Below, piece after piece: positions 1 through 8,251 of a DNA stretch of 20,779 bases (the first letter of the stretch is position 1; every line of letters starts with the position of its first letter). The translations under genes were made by a program, and so were the position numbers. The stretch lies in assembly GCA_002360495.1 (NCBI GenBank), contig DEQO01000048.1, positions 1-20,779 of the forward strand, read 5' to 3'. Under the pieces are notes generated by a model, which saw nothing but the letters and a program-made list of their open reading frames with translations, was not told the DNA's origin and did no database searches. Origin of the DNA: Flavobacteriales bacterium UBA3364 (GTDB lineage Bacteria > Bacteroidota > Bacteroidia > Flavobacteriales_F > PHOS-HE28).

Positions 1-345
1 TTCTACGATCCCATGATCGCCAAGCTGATCACCTATGGTGCTTCTCGCGAAGAAGCGATCCACCGCATGGAACGGGCCATTGATGATTACGCCATTTCAG
101 GGGTGGAAACAACCTTGGGATTCTGCCGCTACGTGATGGGGCACGACTCCTTCCGCAGTGGGAAGTACGACACGCACTTCGTCCGCGACCACTTCACGCC
201 GAAGATGTTGGAGGGGATCGATCCCGAGGAGATGATGGCTGCCGCGCTGGTGGCTGCGCACATCGGGGACGAACGGGGCCATCAGCCCAAGCCCACGATG
301 GGTGCGGTTGGAGGTGTAAGTGCTTGGAAACTAAAGCGTCGCTGA
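1..345 (+). CDS. accC: Biotin carboxylase (acetyl/propionyl-CoA carboxylase), C-terminal part
   Basis: This is the 3' end of a gene that begins before the window; frame 1 is open from base 1 to the TGA at 343-345 (114 residues). The first residues read FYDPMIAKLI, the conserved core of the biotin carboxylase C-terminal domain, followed by the family pattern REEAI..M..A..DY.I.GVETT and KYDTHFV. Biotin carboxylases carboxylate the biotin of a carrier protein using ATP and bicarbonate, the first step for malonyl-CoA or methylmalonyl-CoA formation in the cytoplasm. The tail after DHF (about 45 residues) is longer than in E. coli AccC, as in many Bacteroidota enzymes of acetyl/propionyl-CoA carboxylase type, so the acyl-CoA substrate cannot be decided from this fragment. 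The family call is strong; choosing accC over a propionyl-CoA carboxylase subunit is not. Confidence 0.85.
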   Translation, partial: FYDPMIAKLITYGASREEAIHRMERAIDDYAISGVETTLGFCRYVMGHDSFRSGKYDTHFVRDHFTPKMLEGIDPEEMMAAALVAAHIGDERGHQPKPTMGAVGGVSAWKLKRR

Positions 346-408
346 GCCGGTATAAGGGAATATCGGCACGGGATCCGCGTTGTAGCTTCACCTGCCGGTT
401 GTTCAACC

Positions 409-1110
409 ATGTCGCGTAGCGCCATTGCCCTGGTCGCCCTGCTCGTGCTTGTCACGAGTTTCCCCGCTTGGGGCCAGGAGCCCATGCCTACGCACGTGCT
501 GCAAGCTGTTGTGGTGAACGGGGATACCATCCCGGTGGTGCAGTTGCCGGAATTGAACGTTGAGGCACGCTGGCGTCCGCGCGACAGGCGGGCAGCCGAA
601 CGCTACACCAAGTTGGTAAGGCAGGTGGTGAAGGTGTACCCCTACGCCCGGCTCACAGGCCAGCTGCTCGCTGAGTACGAGCATGATATGCAACAGATCG
701 AACGCTCCGGTGATCAGGACCTGTACATCAAACTCGCCGAAGCGGAACTGCGGGCCGAGTTCGAGGCCGAGGTAAAGGACCTGACCGTGAGCCAGGGCAA
801 GATCCTGGTGAAACTGATCGATCGCCAGACCGGGCGTACCTCCTACAGCTTGGTGAAACAACTGCGTGGGTCCTTCGTCGCCTTCGTTTGGCAGGGCATG
901 GCGAAGCTCTTCGGGCAGGACCTGAAATCGGACTACGACCCCACCGGGGAGGACGCCACCATCGAACTTATCGTGCAGCGTATCGAACGTGGTGAACTGC
1001 CTCTGGCCGAGCGAACTCCCCGCACAGCTAAGGCCCAGGCCCGTTTGGAGAAACGAAAAGCCCGGCTCTACAAGAAATACGGGCTTCCGCTGGAGACCTC
1101 GATGCAGTGA
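409..1110 (+). CDS. DUF4294 domain-containing exported protein
   Basis: A 233-residue protein starting with a typical signal peptide (MSRSAIALVALLVLV, with a likely cleavage near AWG-QE around residue 23). The mature part carries the DUF4294 pattern known from Bacteroidota: IPVVQLPELNV, then VKVYPYARL around residue 80, a charged helical stretch, then GKILVKLIDRQTG (about 138-150) and a basic C-terminal tail. No enzymatic motif is visible and the biochemical role of the family is unknown to me; export to the periplasm or envelope is inferred from the signal peptide. It lies 63 nt after the biotin carboxylase gene and could be read through from it; no clear promoter was seen between them. It converges with the GNAT gene, 59 nt apart at the 3' ends. 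Confidence 0.85.
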   Translation: MSRSAIALVALLVLVTSFPAWGQEPMPTHVLQAVVVNGDTIPVVQLPELNVEARWRPRDRRAAERYTKLVRQVVKVYPYARLTGQLLAEYEHDMQQIERSGDQDLYIKLAEAELRAEFEAEVKDLTVSQGKILVKLIDRQTGRTSYSLVKQLRGSFVAFVWQGMAKLFGQDLKSDYDPTGEDATIELIVQRIERGELPLAERTPRTAKAQARLEKRKARLYKKYGLPLETSMQ

Positions 1111-1169
1111 TCATCGGCCTTTCGGTCGCTCATTGCGGTGTGACCTTGTCTTCCCGTTCAGCTTCCCGA

Positions 1170-1670
1170 CTACAGGATGGCTAGTTCCATGACATGATCG
1201 TCCATCACGTAACCATGGCCGATGTCGATGACCTCATCCCGAACGATCCGGAAACCCTTTTTCAGGTAGAAGCCCTTGGCTCTGTTGTGGCGGTTCACGT
1301 TCAGGCACAGTGCGCGGTCCCCAGCAGTCCGGGCGGATCCCGTGATCGCGTTCAACAAGGCCGCACCGATCCCTGTGCGTTGATGCCACGGAAGAACGTA
1401 GAGTTTGTGGATACGTGACGCTGGACCGCCCTGGTGGTGGGTTTCGTACGAAGCGAACCCGATGGCCTTGTCCTCCTCGAAACCCAGGAGGAATACATGG
1501 CCTTGTCCAAACTGCACCGAAAGAGCCGCTTCACTGTACATCAGGTCCAACATGTACGTGAGCTGCGACGCGGAGAGGATATCTCCGTACGCTACTGGCC
1601 ACGTGGCCAAGGCGATCCCGCGAATGATGGGTACGGACTCGATCGAGGCGATCCGGATCAAGGGGGCCAT
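1170..1670 (-). CDS. GNAT family N-acetyltransferase
   Basis: A 166-residue protein with the GCN5-related acetyltransferase fold. The acetyl-CoA pyrophosphate-binding motif A is visible as KLYVLPWHQRTGIGAALL (around residues 90-107), matching the Q/R-x-x-G-x-G/A consensus, and motif B as ALCLNVNRHNRAKGFYLKKGF (about 120-140). The N-terminal stretch IASIESVPIIRGIALATW is typical of single-domain cytoplasmic members that acetylate small molecules or protein N-termini. The substrate cannot be read from sequence. It is the last gene of a minus-strand series: the upstream FkbM gene ends 141 nt away, so co-transcription is possible but not certain. The ATG at 1670 gives the normal family length, and no better internal start is evident. 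Confidence 0.88.
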   Translation of the reverse strand: MAPLIRIASIESVPIIRGIALATWPVAYGDILSASQLTYMLDLMYSEAALSVQFGQGHVFLLGFEEDKAIGFASYETHHQGGPASRIHKLYVLPWHQRTGIGAALLNAITGSARTAGDRALCLNVNRHNRAKGFYLKKGFRIVRDEVIDIGHGYVMDDHVMELAIL

Positions 1671-1811
1671 CGGTCACTGTGGCTGGATGATACATACGCG
1701 GGCGATCCTGATCCACTTTGACCTGCGGGCCATGCTGGTCCTGCCGGCCGATCGGTCCTTGGGCGGGTGCCTACTTTCAGTTCCTGTGGATGGTCTCAAC
1801 GGGACCGTAGG

Positions 1812-2579
1812 TCAATCAACGGTGAAGGGTGACCAGGATCCTGGTTGGGCCATACGTCTGGGCACGAACAACGCATTGCAACTACGCAGCACCGGACGCG
1901 CGGTGGGCCACTCGTGCATCTGGTCGTAAAGCCCGAACAAATGGTAGCCTGATGCTGCAAGTTGATCCATGACCTGCATGAGCGGCACATGGAACTTGTT
2001 GTCCAGGTTCATCCCGACCTCGATATCGATGATCCCGACCTGCTCCGATCGGAGCGGGACCTGGGCTCCTTCCAGGACCGAACGCTCGTGGCCTTCGGTG
2101 TCGATCTTCAAATAATCCACCGACCGGATGGAACGCTCGCGAAGGAAGTTCTCCAATGTCGTTACGCGCACTTCCTCTTTACGCAGTTCCTTATCGGCGA
2201 GAAAAGGATGGCCTTCGTGAAGTGAGTTTATCTCCGAGAACCGGTCGTCCGCCGCAAGGTGGATGATGCGCACCTCTTCCTTGGACCCCATGGCCAGTTG
2301 ATGACAGATCACCATGGAGCCCTCTACGTTGGCCCGGAGCTTGGCGAACGTGCTGCTCACGGGCTCGCAACAATGCACTGTCGCCAACGGCCAGGCCTTT
2401 CTGAAGGTCACTGCCGATTGGCCCACGTTGGCCCCGACGTCCATGATGGTGCGGAACGCCTGTTTGGGGAACACCATGCGCAGGTCGGCGAAGCGGTCCG
2501 TTCCGAAGGGCGGCTGCCGCATGACGCGCAGGCCGGTCAGGCGCTCGAAGGTGGATCGGATCAGTTGCTTCGCGTTCAT
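1812..2579 (-). CDS. FkbM family SAM-dependent methyltransferase
   Basis: A 255-residue protein. Residues 45-53 (IMDVGANVG) are the SAM-binding motif I; CEPVSSTFAKL (71-81) is the acidic-loop region; and YLKIDTEGHERSVLEGA (156-172) is the hallmark motif of FkbM-type O-methyltransferases. Known members methylate sugar or polyketide hydroxyls, and many in Bacteroidota sit in polysaccharide clusters. Here it begins only 12 nt after the stop of the 3-hydroxyacyl-CoA dehydrogenase gene, so the two are probably co-transcribed. An acyltransferase and a glycan-initiating transferase further upstream on the same strand make a surface-glycan substrate plausible, but that is inference. The protein has no transmembrane segment or signal peptide, so it should act in the cytoplasm. 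Confidence 0.9.
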   Translation of the reverse strand: MNAKQLIRSTFERLTGLRVMRQPPFGTDRFADLRMVFPKQAFRTIMDVGANVGQSAVTFRKAWPLATVHCCEPVSSTFAKLRANVEGSMVICHQLAMGSKEEVRIIHLAADDRFSEINSLHEGHPFLADKELRKEEVRVTTLENFLRERSIRSVDYLKIDTEGHERSVLEGAQVPLRSEQVGIIDIEVGMNLDNKFHVPLMQVMDQLAASGYHLFGLYDQMHEWPTARPVLRSCNALFVPRRMAQPGSWSPFTVD

Positions 2580-2591
2580 GGCGGATGGGGT

Positions 2592-3497
2592 CTACCGCGG
2601 CACGTTCATCGGGATGCGGAAGGTAGGGGCTACGACCGATCCCTTGCCATCGGGGGTGTATGTGTAGAAGCCCTCACCGCTCTTGACACCAAGTTTTCCT
2701 GCCATGACCATTTGAACAAGAAGCGGACAGGGGGCATATTTCGGGTCCCCGAACCCGTCATACAGGACACGGAGGATGGCCAGGCAGGTGTCCAGCCCGA
2801 TGAAGTCGGCCAGTTGCAAAGGCCCCATGGGATGCGCCATGCCCAATTTCATCACCGTATCGATCTCGGCAACGCCGGCAACGCCTTGGAACAGGGTCTC
2901 TATGGCCTCATTGATCATGGGCATCAGGATACGGTTGGCTACGAAACCAGCGTAGTCATTTACTGTGACGGGGATCTTGCCAATGGTTGTGCTCAGCTCC
3001 ACCACGGCCTGCGTCACGGCATCGGTCGTGTCGTATCCGCGGATCACCTCCACCAGCTTCATCACCGGTACCGGATTCATGAAATGCATGCCGATCACCG
3101 AGCCCGGACGTTTCGTTGCTGCAGCGATCCGGGTAATGCTTATGCTGCTTGTGTTCGTTGCGAGAATGCAGCCTGTAGGAGCGTTGGCATCGATGTCCTT
3201 GAAGATCTTCAGCTTGAGGTCGACGTTCTCGGTGGCAGCCTCGATCACCAGGTCGGCGTTCCGCACTCCGCTCGCGAGATCCGCGCACGTCGTGATGTTC
3301 TTCAAGGTGGAAGCCTTGCCATCCTCGGTCAGCGTGCCTTTCGCCACCTGCCGGTCGAGGTTCTTCGCGATCGTGACCAAGGCCTTGTCCAGGCTCGCTT
3401 GCGCGATATCGATAAGGGTCACCGCATGTCCGTTCTGTGCGAGCACATGCGCAATGCCATTGCCCATTTGGCCGGCACCGATGACTGAGATGTTCAT
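2592..3497 (-). CDS. 3-hydroxyacyl-CoA (3-hydroxybutyryl-CoA) dehydrogenase
   Basis: A 301-residue enzyme of the Hbd/PaaH type that interconverts 3-hydroxyacyl-CoA and 3-oxoacyl-CoA with NAD(P). The N-terminal Rossmann motif is VIGAGQMGNGIA (residues 5-16). The catalytic serine region NTSSISI (115-121), catalytic histidine in GMHFMNPVPVMKLVEVI (H138, paired with E150) and ANR at 187-189 (N188) are all in the expected positions. The C-terminal helical domain follows (MAHPMGPLQLADFIGLD, 220-236) and closes with GVKSGEGFYTY at 270-280. About 20 extra residues trail after that usual endpoint. It acts in beta-oxidation or butyrate-type metabolism. FkbM follows at 12 nt. I give no gene symbol because hbd, paaH and fadB2 cannot be separated here. 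Confidence 0.93.
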   Translation of the reverse strand: MNISVIGAGQMGNGIAHVLAQNGHAVTLIDIAQASLDKALVTIAKNLDRQVAKGTLTEDGKASTLKNITTCADLASGVRNADLVIEAATENVDLKLKIFKDIDANAPTGCILATNTSSISITRIAAATKRPGSVIGMHFMNPVPVMKLVEVIRGYDTTDAVTQAVVELSTTIGKIPVTVNDYAGFVANRILMPMINEAIETLFQGVAGVAEIDTVMKLGMAHPMGPLQLADFIGLDTCLAILRVLYDGFGDPKYAPCPLLVQMVMAGKLGVKSGEGFYTYTPDGKGSVVAPTFRIPMNVPR

Positions 3498-3645
3498 TGC
3501 TTCTTCTGGTTTGCGTTGGCAATGTAGGGGAGGCGGGACGTTCGCGCACGCTGTGGTCGCTCATCGCACCAAAGGACACGATGTACGTCGAGATCTTCCG
3601 GTCCAATGCATGCACTGGGCCGATGTCCGTTGAAGACCATGCAAG

Positions 3646-4680
3646 TCAGAGATCGAAGCGCTCCTTCATGCGTAGGAAGGGCCTTTCGAGCAGGATGAAC
3701 GAAAGATGTGCGGTAATTATCGTCAGCGCGGTGACGACCATGACCAGGACTACTCCGGGTATTTCGATCCCAAATCGTTCCGAAAGGATATCGATGGGTA
3801 CGGGCAGTAATTTATGGTACAAGTAGAGGCCGTAGCTGATCTTCCCCAAATACACCAACCAACCCATGGAAAGTACTTTGCCCAACGGACCTGTGTAACC
3901 CCGAACGGCACCGGCTACAACGGCTACGGAGAAGCCCAATACCGACGCCGTCTCCAGGATGCCCGTCCGGTAGCCAAGGGCGCATGTTGCCAGCCCCGCG
4001 ATGGAGACCACGGCATAGCGGTGCGCGAACGATCGAACATGTATCCAGATCACACTGGTCCGGTGCCGGTGATAGGCCAACAGAGCACCACAGCCCAAAG
4101 TGTCGAAGTGGCTGGACGTCAACATGCGGAGGGCAGGCTCTGCAATGAGGCACTTCATTGTGAAACTGATCAGGACCAATACCAGGACCAATCGCGACAA
4201 AGTCCGTCCGTTCAAGAAAAGCACCAGCCAGGGCCAGATCAGATAGAACTGCTCCTCCACCGCAAGCGACCAGACATGGTTCAACTGCCCGCTGCCGAAG
4301 CCCTTGTCATAGAACAGGAAATTGGTGGTGTACGTGAAATAGAAGATCCCTTCTCCCTTGTCCCAGGACCATAGTCCTGTGGTGGCCTGCAGCACGGCAA
4401 AGAAAGACACCACGAGATAGTACGCGGGAAAGAGACGCAGCGCTCTCTTGATGATGAAATTCTTGACAAGGAGCGTCCGGTCCTGGATAGCTTCTTTCTG
4501 TTGTAACAGAATGCCCGTGATAAGGAAGCCGGAGATCACGAAGAAAAGATCCACCCCGACCCAGCCGTAGGGGAGATGACCGATGTGATAATGCGGCAGG
4601 TAATGTTGTAACATCACCATGAACGCAGCGACGGCCCGCAATGGGTCGAGCTGATTGATCTTGGCGAACCGCTGGCTCAT
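3646..4680 (-). CDS. Acyltransferase 3 family integral membrane O-acyltransferase
   Basis: A 344-residue polytopic protein of the OafA/NodX acyltransferase-3 family. The N-terminal pattern LDPLRAVAAFMVMLQHYLP contains the conserved H26 of the first membrane helix. It is followed by GVDLFFVISGFLITGIL (42-58), the RALRLFPAYY motif (79-88) and HVWSLAVEEQFYLIWP, all family signatures. Repeated hydrophobic stretches give roughly ten membrane helices, ending with ISYGLYLYHK and a LERPF motif just before the C-terminus. Members transfer acetyl or other acyl groups to surface polysaccharides or lipids at the inner membrane. The gene stands between the glycan-initiating transferase (165 nt upstream) and the dehydrogenase gene (148 nt downstream) on the same strand; a role in decorating the same glycan is inference. 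Confidence 0.92.
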   Translation of the reverse strand: MSQRFAKINQLDPLRAVAAFMVMLQHYLPHYHIGHLPYGWVGVDLFFVISGFLITGILLQQKEAIQDRTLLVKNFIIKRALRLFPAYYLVVSFFAVLQATTGLWSWDKGEGIFYFTYTTNFLFYDKGFGSGQLNHVWSLAVEEQFYLIWPWLVLFLNGRTLSRLVLVLVLISFTMKCLIAEPALRMLTSSHFDTLGCGALLAYHRHRTSVIWIHVRSFAHRYAVVSIAGLATCALGYRTGILETASVLGFSVAVVAGAVRGYTGPLGKVLSMGWLVYLGKISYGLYLYHKLLPVPIDILSERFGIEIPGVVLVMVVTALTIITAHLSFILLERPFLRMKERFDL

Positions 4681-4845
4681 GTTGGGAACGGCCCGGCCGA
4701 TGCTCGGAAGGTGGGCAATGATAAGAACTTGCCCGGGGTAGACGAAGCCTGTCAGGGCATCGTCGACACCTGAGTCCCCAAATACTTACGGGCGCGGACG
4801 ATCCACTATTGGTAGGGCAAGATGGGTGCGCAAGATCATAAGGCC

Positions 4846-6264
4846 CTACTTGCCGTCCCCCTTCAGGATGATGAGCACCGTATAGGCCAGGATCTTCAGG
4901 TCAACGGCCATGCTCATGTTCTCGATGTACAGGATGTCGTACTTCAACCGTCGCACCATTTGCTCCACGTTCTCGGCGTAGCCGAACTTCACCTGGCCCC
5001 AGCTGGTGATACCCGGGCGCACCTTGTGCAAATGGCGGTAGTGCGGCGCTACTTCGGTTATGGCATCGATGAAATGCTGCCGCTCAGGTCGTGGACCCAC
5101 CAGGCTCATATCACCCTTCAACACGTTCCAGAACTGCGGAAGTTCGTCCATGCGCGTGCGGCGCATCCACCGTCCCATCGGGGTGATCCGCGGGTCGGTC
5201 GCGCTGCTCAACTGCGGTCCGTTGCGTTCCGCGTCGCAATACATGCTCCGGAACTTCACGATATTGAACGGGCGGCCATGCTTCCCCACGCGCTCCTGCC
5301 TGAAGAAGACCGGGCCGGGGGAGGAGAGCTTCACGCCAAGGGCAAGGACCACGTACACCGGTGAGAGCAGCACCAAGGCCAGACCGCTGATGCCGATATC
5401 CAAGGCCCGTTTCAGGGAGAATTGCCAGGCCGGCATGATCTGGGGGTTCACTTCGATCAATGGCGCGCCGAAGATGCTGGTCATTTTCACCGAGCCGGAA
5501 AGGATGTCGTACATGTCCGGGATGATCTTGATCCGAACGCCTGTGCCCTCCAACTCGTTCATGATGCGGCTGATGTGCTCGTGCTCACCGGAATCCACCG
5601 CGATGATGACCTCCTCCACGGCATACTGACCGATCACGTTCCGTAGTTCGTTCCACTTGCCCAATCGCGGAAGACCCACTGCGGCCAAAAGCTGGTCCCC
5701 GCCGTTCACGTTAAGGAAACCCACGAAGCGGTTGCCCGGGGATTTCGCCATGGCCTCGATCTCCGCGTGGATCGCCAATGCCCGCTCGTTCCCACCGACC
5801 AGCACGGTGTTGAACCCGATCCTCCGGTCATGCACCTTGCGCACTGTGCCGCTGGTGAGCAGGAACCGCAACAGGAAGCTGATGCCGAAATGCAACAGGA
5901 AGAGCGCCAGGAACGACCGGTAGTAGTAGGTATAGTTGGCTACCTCGTCGTCCAGGAGCAGCACGAAGAAGATCACCACCACCCCGAGCAGGCTGATCAG
6001 CAGGGTCTGTCCCAGTTCCAGGATACGGTACCTTCTGTGGATCTCCCTGTATCCACCGATCATGGTATACAGGCCGAACCAGAACAGCGGGATCAGGATG
6101 AGGCCTTTGACATAGTTCGCGTCCAACTCGACGGGAACGGCGTACTGGAACTTGATGGGTTCCAGGTAAACTTTGCGGTACAGGTAGAACAGCGTCCACG
6201 CCAGCGCACTCCCGAAGAGATCGGCCACCACATAACGCGCGACGAGTGCTCTCCTGCTCGTCAT
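4846..6264 (-). CDS. Polyprenyl-phosphate sugar-1-phosphate transferase (exopolysaccharide initiation)
   Basis: A 472-residue enzyme of the WbaP/WcaJ type. The N-terminal half has about four or five membrane helices (near 10-30, 53-70, 87-104, 116-136) and then a nucleotide-binding-like domain (NTVLVGGNE at 152-160). The C-terminal half is the bacterial sugar transferase domain: KRALDIGISG (285-294), a re-entrant hydrophobic helix, SSPGPVFFRQERVGKHG (314-330), KFRSM (337-341) and MDELPQFWNVLKGDMSLVGPRPE (372-394) with the acidic pair D373/E374. Members move a sugar-1-phosphate from a UDP-sugar onto undecaprenyl phosphate, the committed step of exopolysaccharide, capsule or O-glycan synthesis. 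Its ATG overlaps the stop of the upstream lipoprotein gene (ATGA at 6261-6264), suggesting translational coupling. No other glycosyltransferase, Wzx or Wzy is in the window. Confidence 0.93.
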   Translation of the reverse strand: MTSRRALVARYVVADLFGSALAWTLFYLYRKVYLEPIKFQYAVPVELDANYVKGLILIPLFWFGLYTMIGGYREIHRRYRILELGQTLLISLLGVVVIFFVLLLDDEVANYTYYYRSFLALFLLHFGISFLLRFLLTSGTVRKVHDRRIGFNTVLVGGNERALAIHAEIEAMAKSPGNRFVGFLNVNGGDQLLAAVGLPRLGKWNELRNVIGQYAVEEVIIAVDSGEHEHISRIMNELEGTGVRIKIIPDMYDILSGSVKMTSIFGAPLIEVNPQIMPAWQFSLKRALDIGISGLALVLLSPVYVVLALGVKLSSPGPVFFRQERVGKHGRPFNIVKFRSMYCDAERNGPQLSSATDPRITPMGRWMRRTRMDELPQFWNVLKGDMSLVGPRPERQHFIDAITEVAPHYRHLHKVRPGITSWGQVKFGYAENVEQMVRRLKYDILYIENMSMAVDLKILAYTVLIILKGDGK

Positions 6265-7124
6265 GGGTCGCGGCGAACCAGCTTGATGTTGTCGAGATAC
6301 ACATGGGCACTGGCCTGCCCGCCGGGGAGCGCCGCCGTGATGTACAAGTCCCTGTCCGAAATGGAGCCTTCACCGATGAACGAGGAGACTTCGATGTAGA
6401 TCTTGTTCCACCGCAGGCCTCCAACGCCGGTCGTGGGTACAAGCACGGCCCATGGAGTCGCCCGCGAGACCCCGTCCTCGATGTAGGTCACCCCCAGCGT
6501 GAGATCGATGTCCGTGCTGTAGTCCATCTCAACGAAGGACGGGCCGCTTGCTCCGGCGAACCCCTGGTCGGTGTAAATGCTGATGCGATCACGGTCCGGC
6601 TCCAGGACGAAGCCGGAACAGGACGTCCCATCCAAGGTGATCTCGGGGTGTTCTGCCGCGGTGTAAAGCAGGAGCGTGGTGTCGCTGTCCTCGGAAACGT
6701 TGAAGTCCGATCCCGCTTCATCGAAGGATTCCACCCAGAAGTTGGCGGCCTCTTCGTAGAACACGACCGGATCCACCTCAATGGTCTGTTCCGGCACCAG
6801 TTCCACCGTTCCGTTCCATGTGGTATAGAACGGATAGCGAAGCCGATCATCGAAACTTCCGTTCCGCTTGATCGCCGGTGTTATGCTCAGGCTGTTCCCG
6901 CCCGAGGCGAGCACGGGCACTTTGGCCGGAAGTTCCCATACGCCCATGGAACGGTCGTTCACCGATACCCAGACATCCGTTATCCGGCTGGTGGCGCCTC
7001 CTTCCTCCGGGGTGGCCGATAGTGTCACGGCCGGTATGACGACGTACGCCGGTATCGCATCCCCCTTCTTGCACGCCGGGAGGACAAGGCAACTGAATGC
7101 TGCGAAGCGGAGCGTTCGGATCAT
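6261..7124 (-). CDS. Hypothetical surface lipoprotein coupled to the sugar transferase gene
   Basis: A 287-residue protein when started at the ATG at 7124. A longer in-frame start at 7145 would add seven residues before a good lipoprotein signal, so I prefer the inner one. The lipobox is LPAC with the acylated cysteine at residue 18, followed by KKGD. The mature part has an N-terminal beta-rich section with a pattern DVWVSVNDRSMGVWELPAKVP and a section RYPFYTTWNGT. A second beta-rich domain ends DLYITAALPGGQASAHVYLDNIKL, which resembles jelly-roll carbohydrate-binding domains. I recognise no enzyme. The gene lies 46 nt after the oxidoreductase and overlaps the sugar transferase start by 4 nt. 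A role in surface glycan binding or assembly is inference from this context. Confidence 0.8.
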   Translation of the reverse strand: MIRTLRFAAFSCLVLPACKKGDAIPAYVVIPAVTLSATPEEGGATSRITDVWVSVNDRSMGVWELPAKVPVLASGGNSLSITPAIKRNGSFDDRLRYPFYTTWNGTVELVPEQTIEVDPVVFYEEAANFWVESFDEAGSDFNVSEDSDTTLLLYTAAEHPEITLDGTSCSGFVLEPDRDRISIYTDQGFAGASGPSFVEMDYSTDIDLTLGVTYIEDGVSRATPWAVLVPTTGVGGLRWNKIYIEVSSFIGEGSISDRDLYITAALPGGQASAHVYLDNIKLVRRDP

Positions 7125-7170
7125 CGTATGCCTCGGGCAACGCATTGCGGCGTGTGATCAGTATGCCGGG

Positions 7171-8157
7171 TCAGGCTTTTTGTAGGGTCATGCCTGCAAG
7201 TACCTCGTGCGCAACACGCAGGGCTTCGGCCCCGTCCTGGATCGTCACCGTCGGTGCGGTGCCACCAGTGATGCTCCGTGCAAAGGACCGCAGTTCTTCA
7301 CGGATGGCATTGATCGTCGGCACTTCGGGCTTTTCGAAGCTGATCTCGCGAACGCCTTTCCCGGCACCGAGGTCGATCGAGACCGCGAAGGGGTCAGGCT
7401 CACCCACCACGGTCCTCATGCGTACGATCTCCGTGCTTTTCTCCAGCATGTCCACGGCGATGTAGGCATCGCGTTGGAAGAAACGGCTCTTCCGCATGTT
7501 CTTCATACTGATGCGGCTTGCGGTCAGGTTGGCGACGCATCCGTTCGCGAAAGCGATCCGCGCGTTGGCGATGTCCGGTGTGTCGCTGACCACGGCCACG
7601 CCGCTCGCCCGGATGTCGGCCACCGGGCTCTTCACGACATGCAGGACGATATCGATGTCATGGATCATCAGGTCCAGCACCACGCTCACATCGGTGCCCC
7701 GTGGATTGAACTGGGCCAGCCGGTGCGTTTCAATGAACATCGGGTCCGCGAAGTAGGGGAGCGCCGCTTGGAAAGCCGGATTGAAGCGTTCTACATGCCC
7801 GACCTGCACTTGCGTACCGGCCGCTTGGGCCAGGATCAGCAATTCGTTCGATTCGGCAATGGTCTGTGTGAGCGGCTTCTCTATGAACACATGTTTCCCC
7901 CTTTTCAAGGCCGCGCTGGCCAAGGCGAAATGCGAGGTCGTGGGTGTCACGATATCAACCACGTCCACGGTCCGTAGCAGATGGTCGAGGTCGGGAAGGG
8001 CTTCCACCCCGAATTCAGCAGTGATGGCCGCACATTTCTCCGGATGGGGGTCGTGGAATCCGACCACCTGCCATTCGGATAGCTCCCGAAGCTGCTGGAT
8101 GTGGATCCTGCCCAGGTGACCGGCACCCAGCACGCCGATGCGCAACGGTTGGCTCAT
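7171..8157 (-). CDS. Gfo/Idh/MocA family NAD(P)-dependent oxidoreductase
   Basis: A 328-residue enzyme. The ATG at 8157 is chosen because MSQPLRIGVLGAGHLGRIH puts the Rossmann motif GAGHLG (11-16) in its usual place; an upstream in-frame ATG at 8229 would add 24 atypical residues and run through the promoter element at 8201-8208. The family dinucleotide/substrate motif FIEKPLT gives K94, and DLMIHDIDI (162-170) supplies the conserved histidine H166. Members oxidise or reduce sugar carbons, for example in nucleotide-sugar or inositol pathways. The following genes (a lipoprotein and a glycan-initiating transferase) make a nucleotide-sugar substrate plausible, but sequence alone does not fix it. 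A perfect TAnnTTTG element upstream would give a 5' leader of about 35 nt. Confidence 0.93.
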   Translation of the reverse strand: MSQPLRIGVLGAGHLGRIHIQQLRELSEWQVVGFHDPHPEKCAAITAEFGVEALPDLDHLLRTVDVVDIVTPTTSHFALASAALKRGKHVFIEKPLTQTIAESNELLILAQAAGTQVQVGHVERFNPAFQAALPYFADPMFIETHRLAQFNPRGTDVSVVLDLMIHDIDIVLHVVKSPVADIRASGVAVVSDTPDIANARIAFANGCVANLTASRISMKNMRKSRFFQRDAYIAVDMLEKSTEIVRMRTVVGEPDPFAVSIDLGAGKGVREISFEKPEVPTINAIREELRSFARSITGGTAPTVTIQDGAEALRVAHEVLAGMTLQKA

Positions 8158-8200
8158 GCATACGCGGTGCGGTGGTAAGGACCGCACCCCGAAAGGCCTG

Positions 8201-8208
8201 CAAAAGTA
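8201..8208 (-). promoter_or_regulatory. Bacteroidota -7 promoter element for the oxidoreductase operon
   Basis: On the minus strand these bases read TACTTTTG, a perfect match to TAnnTTTG, the -7 element known for the primary sigma factor of Bacteroidota. Transcription would begin a few bases downstream, near 8194, leaving about 35 nt before the ATG at 8157. I see no convincing -33 element. The same eight bases occur again on the opposite strand at 8240-8247. Confidence 0.75.
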
Positions 8209-8239
8209 AGCCTTCACCGGCACGAGCACCCCGGCCGGT

Positions 8240-8247
8240 TACTTTTG
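8240..8247 (+). promoter_or_regulatory. Bacteroidota -7 promoter element for pcm
   Basis: TACTTTTG matches TAnnTTTG exactly and ends only 4 nt before the GTG start of pcm at 8252. The transcript would start at or within a few bases of that codon, so the mRNA is probably leaderless or nearly so. The element is paired back to back with the minus-strand copy at 8201-8208. Confidence 0.72.
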
Positions 8248-8251
8248 CCCC

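Noticed and set aside
2259..3488. 409-codon open frame on the plus strand opposite the dehydrogenase and FkbM genes
   Set aside because: It lies antisense to two genes with clear catalytic motifs, its protein is His/Gly/Asp-rich without any family pattern, and such frames arise from GC-rich third positions.
4812..4848. Inverted repeat GTAGGGC/GCCCTAC at the end of the sugar transferase gene
   Set aside because: The 7-bp stem has a 23-nt loop, includes the stop codon and has no T tract, so it is not a convincing terminator.
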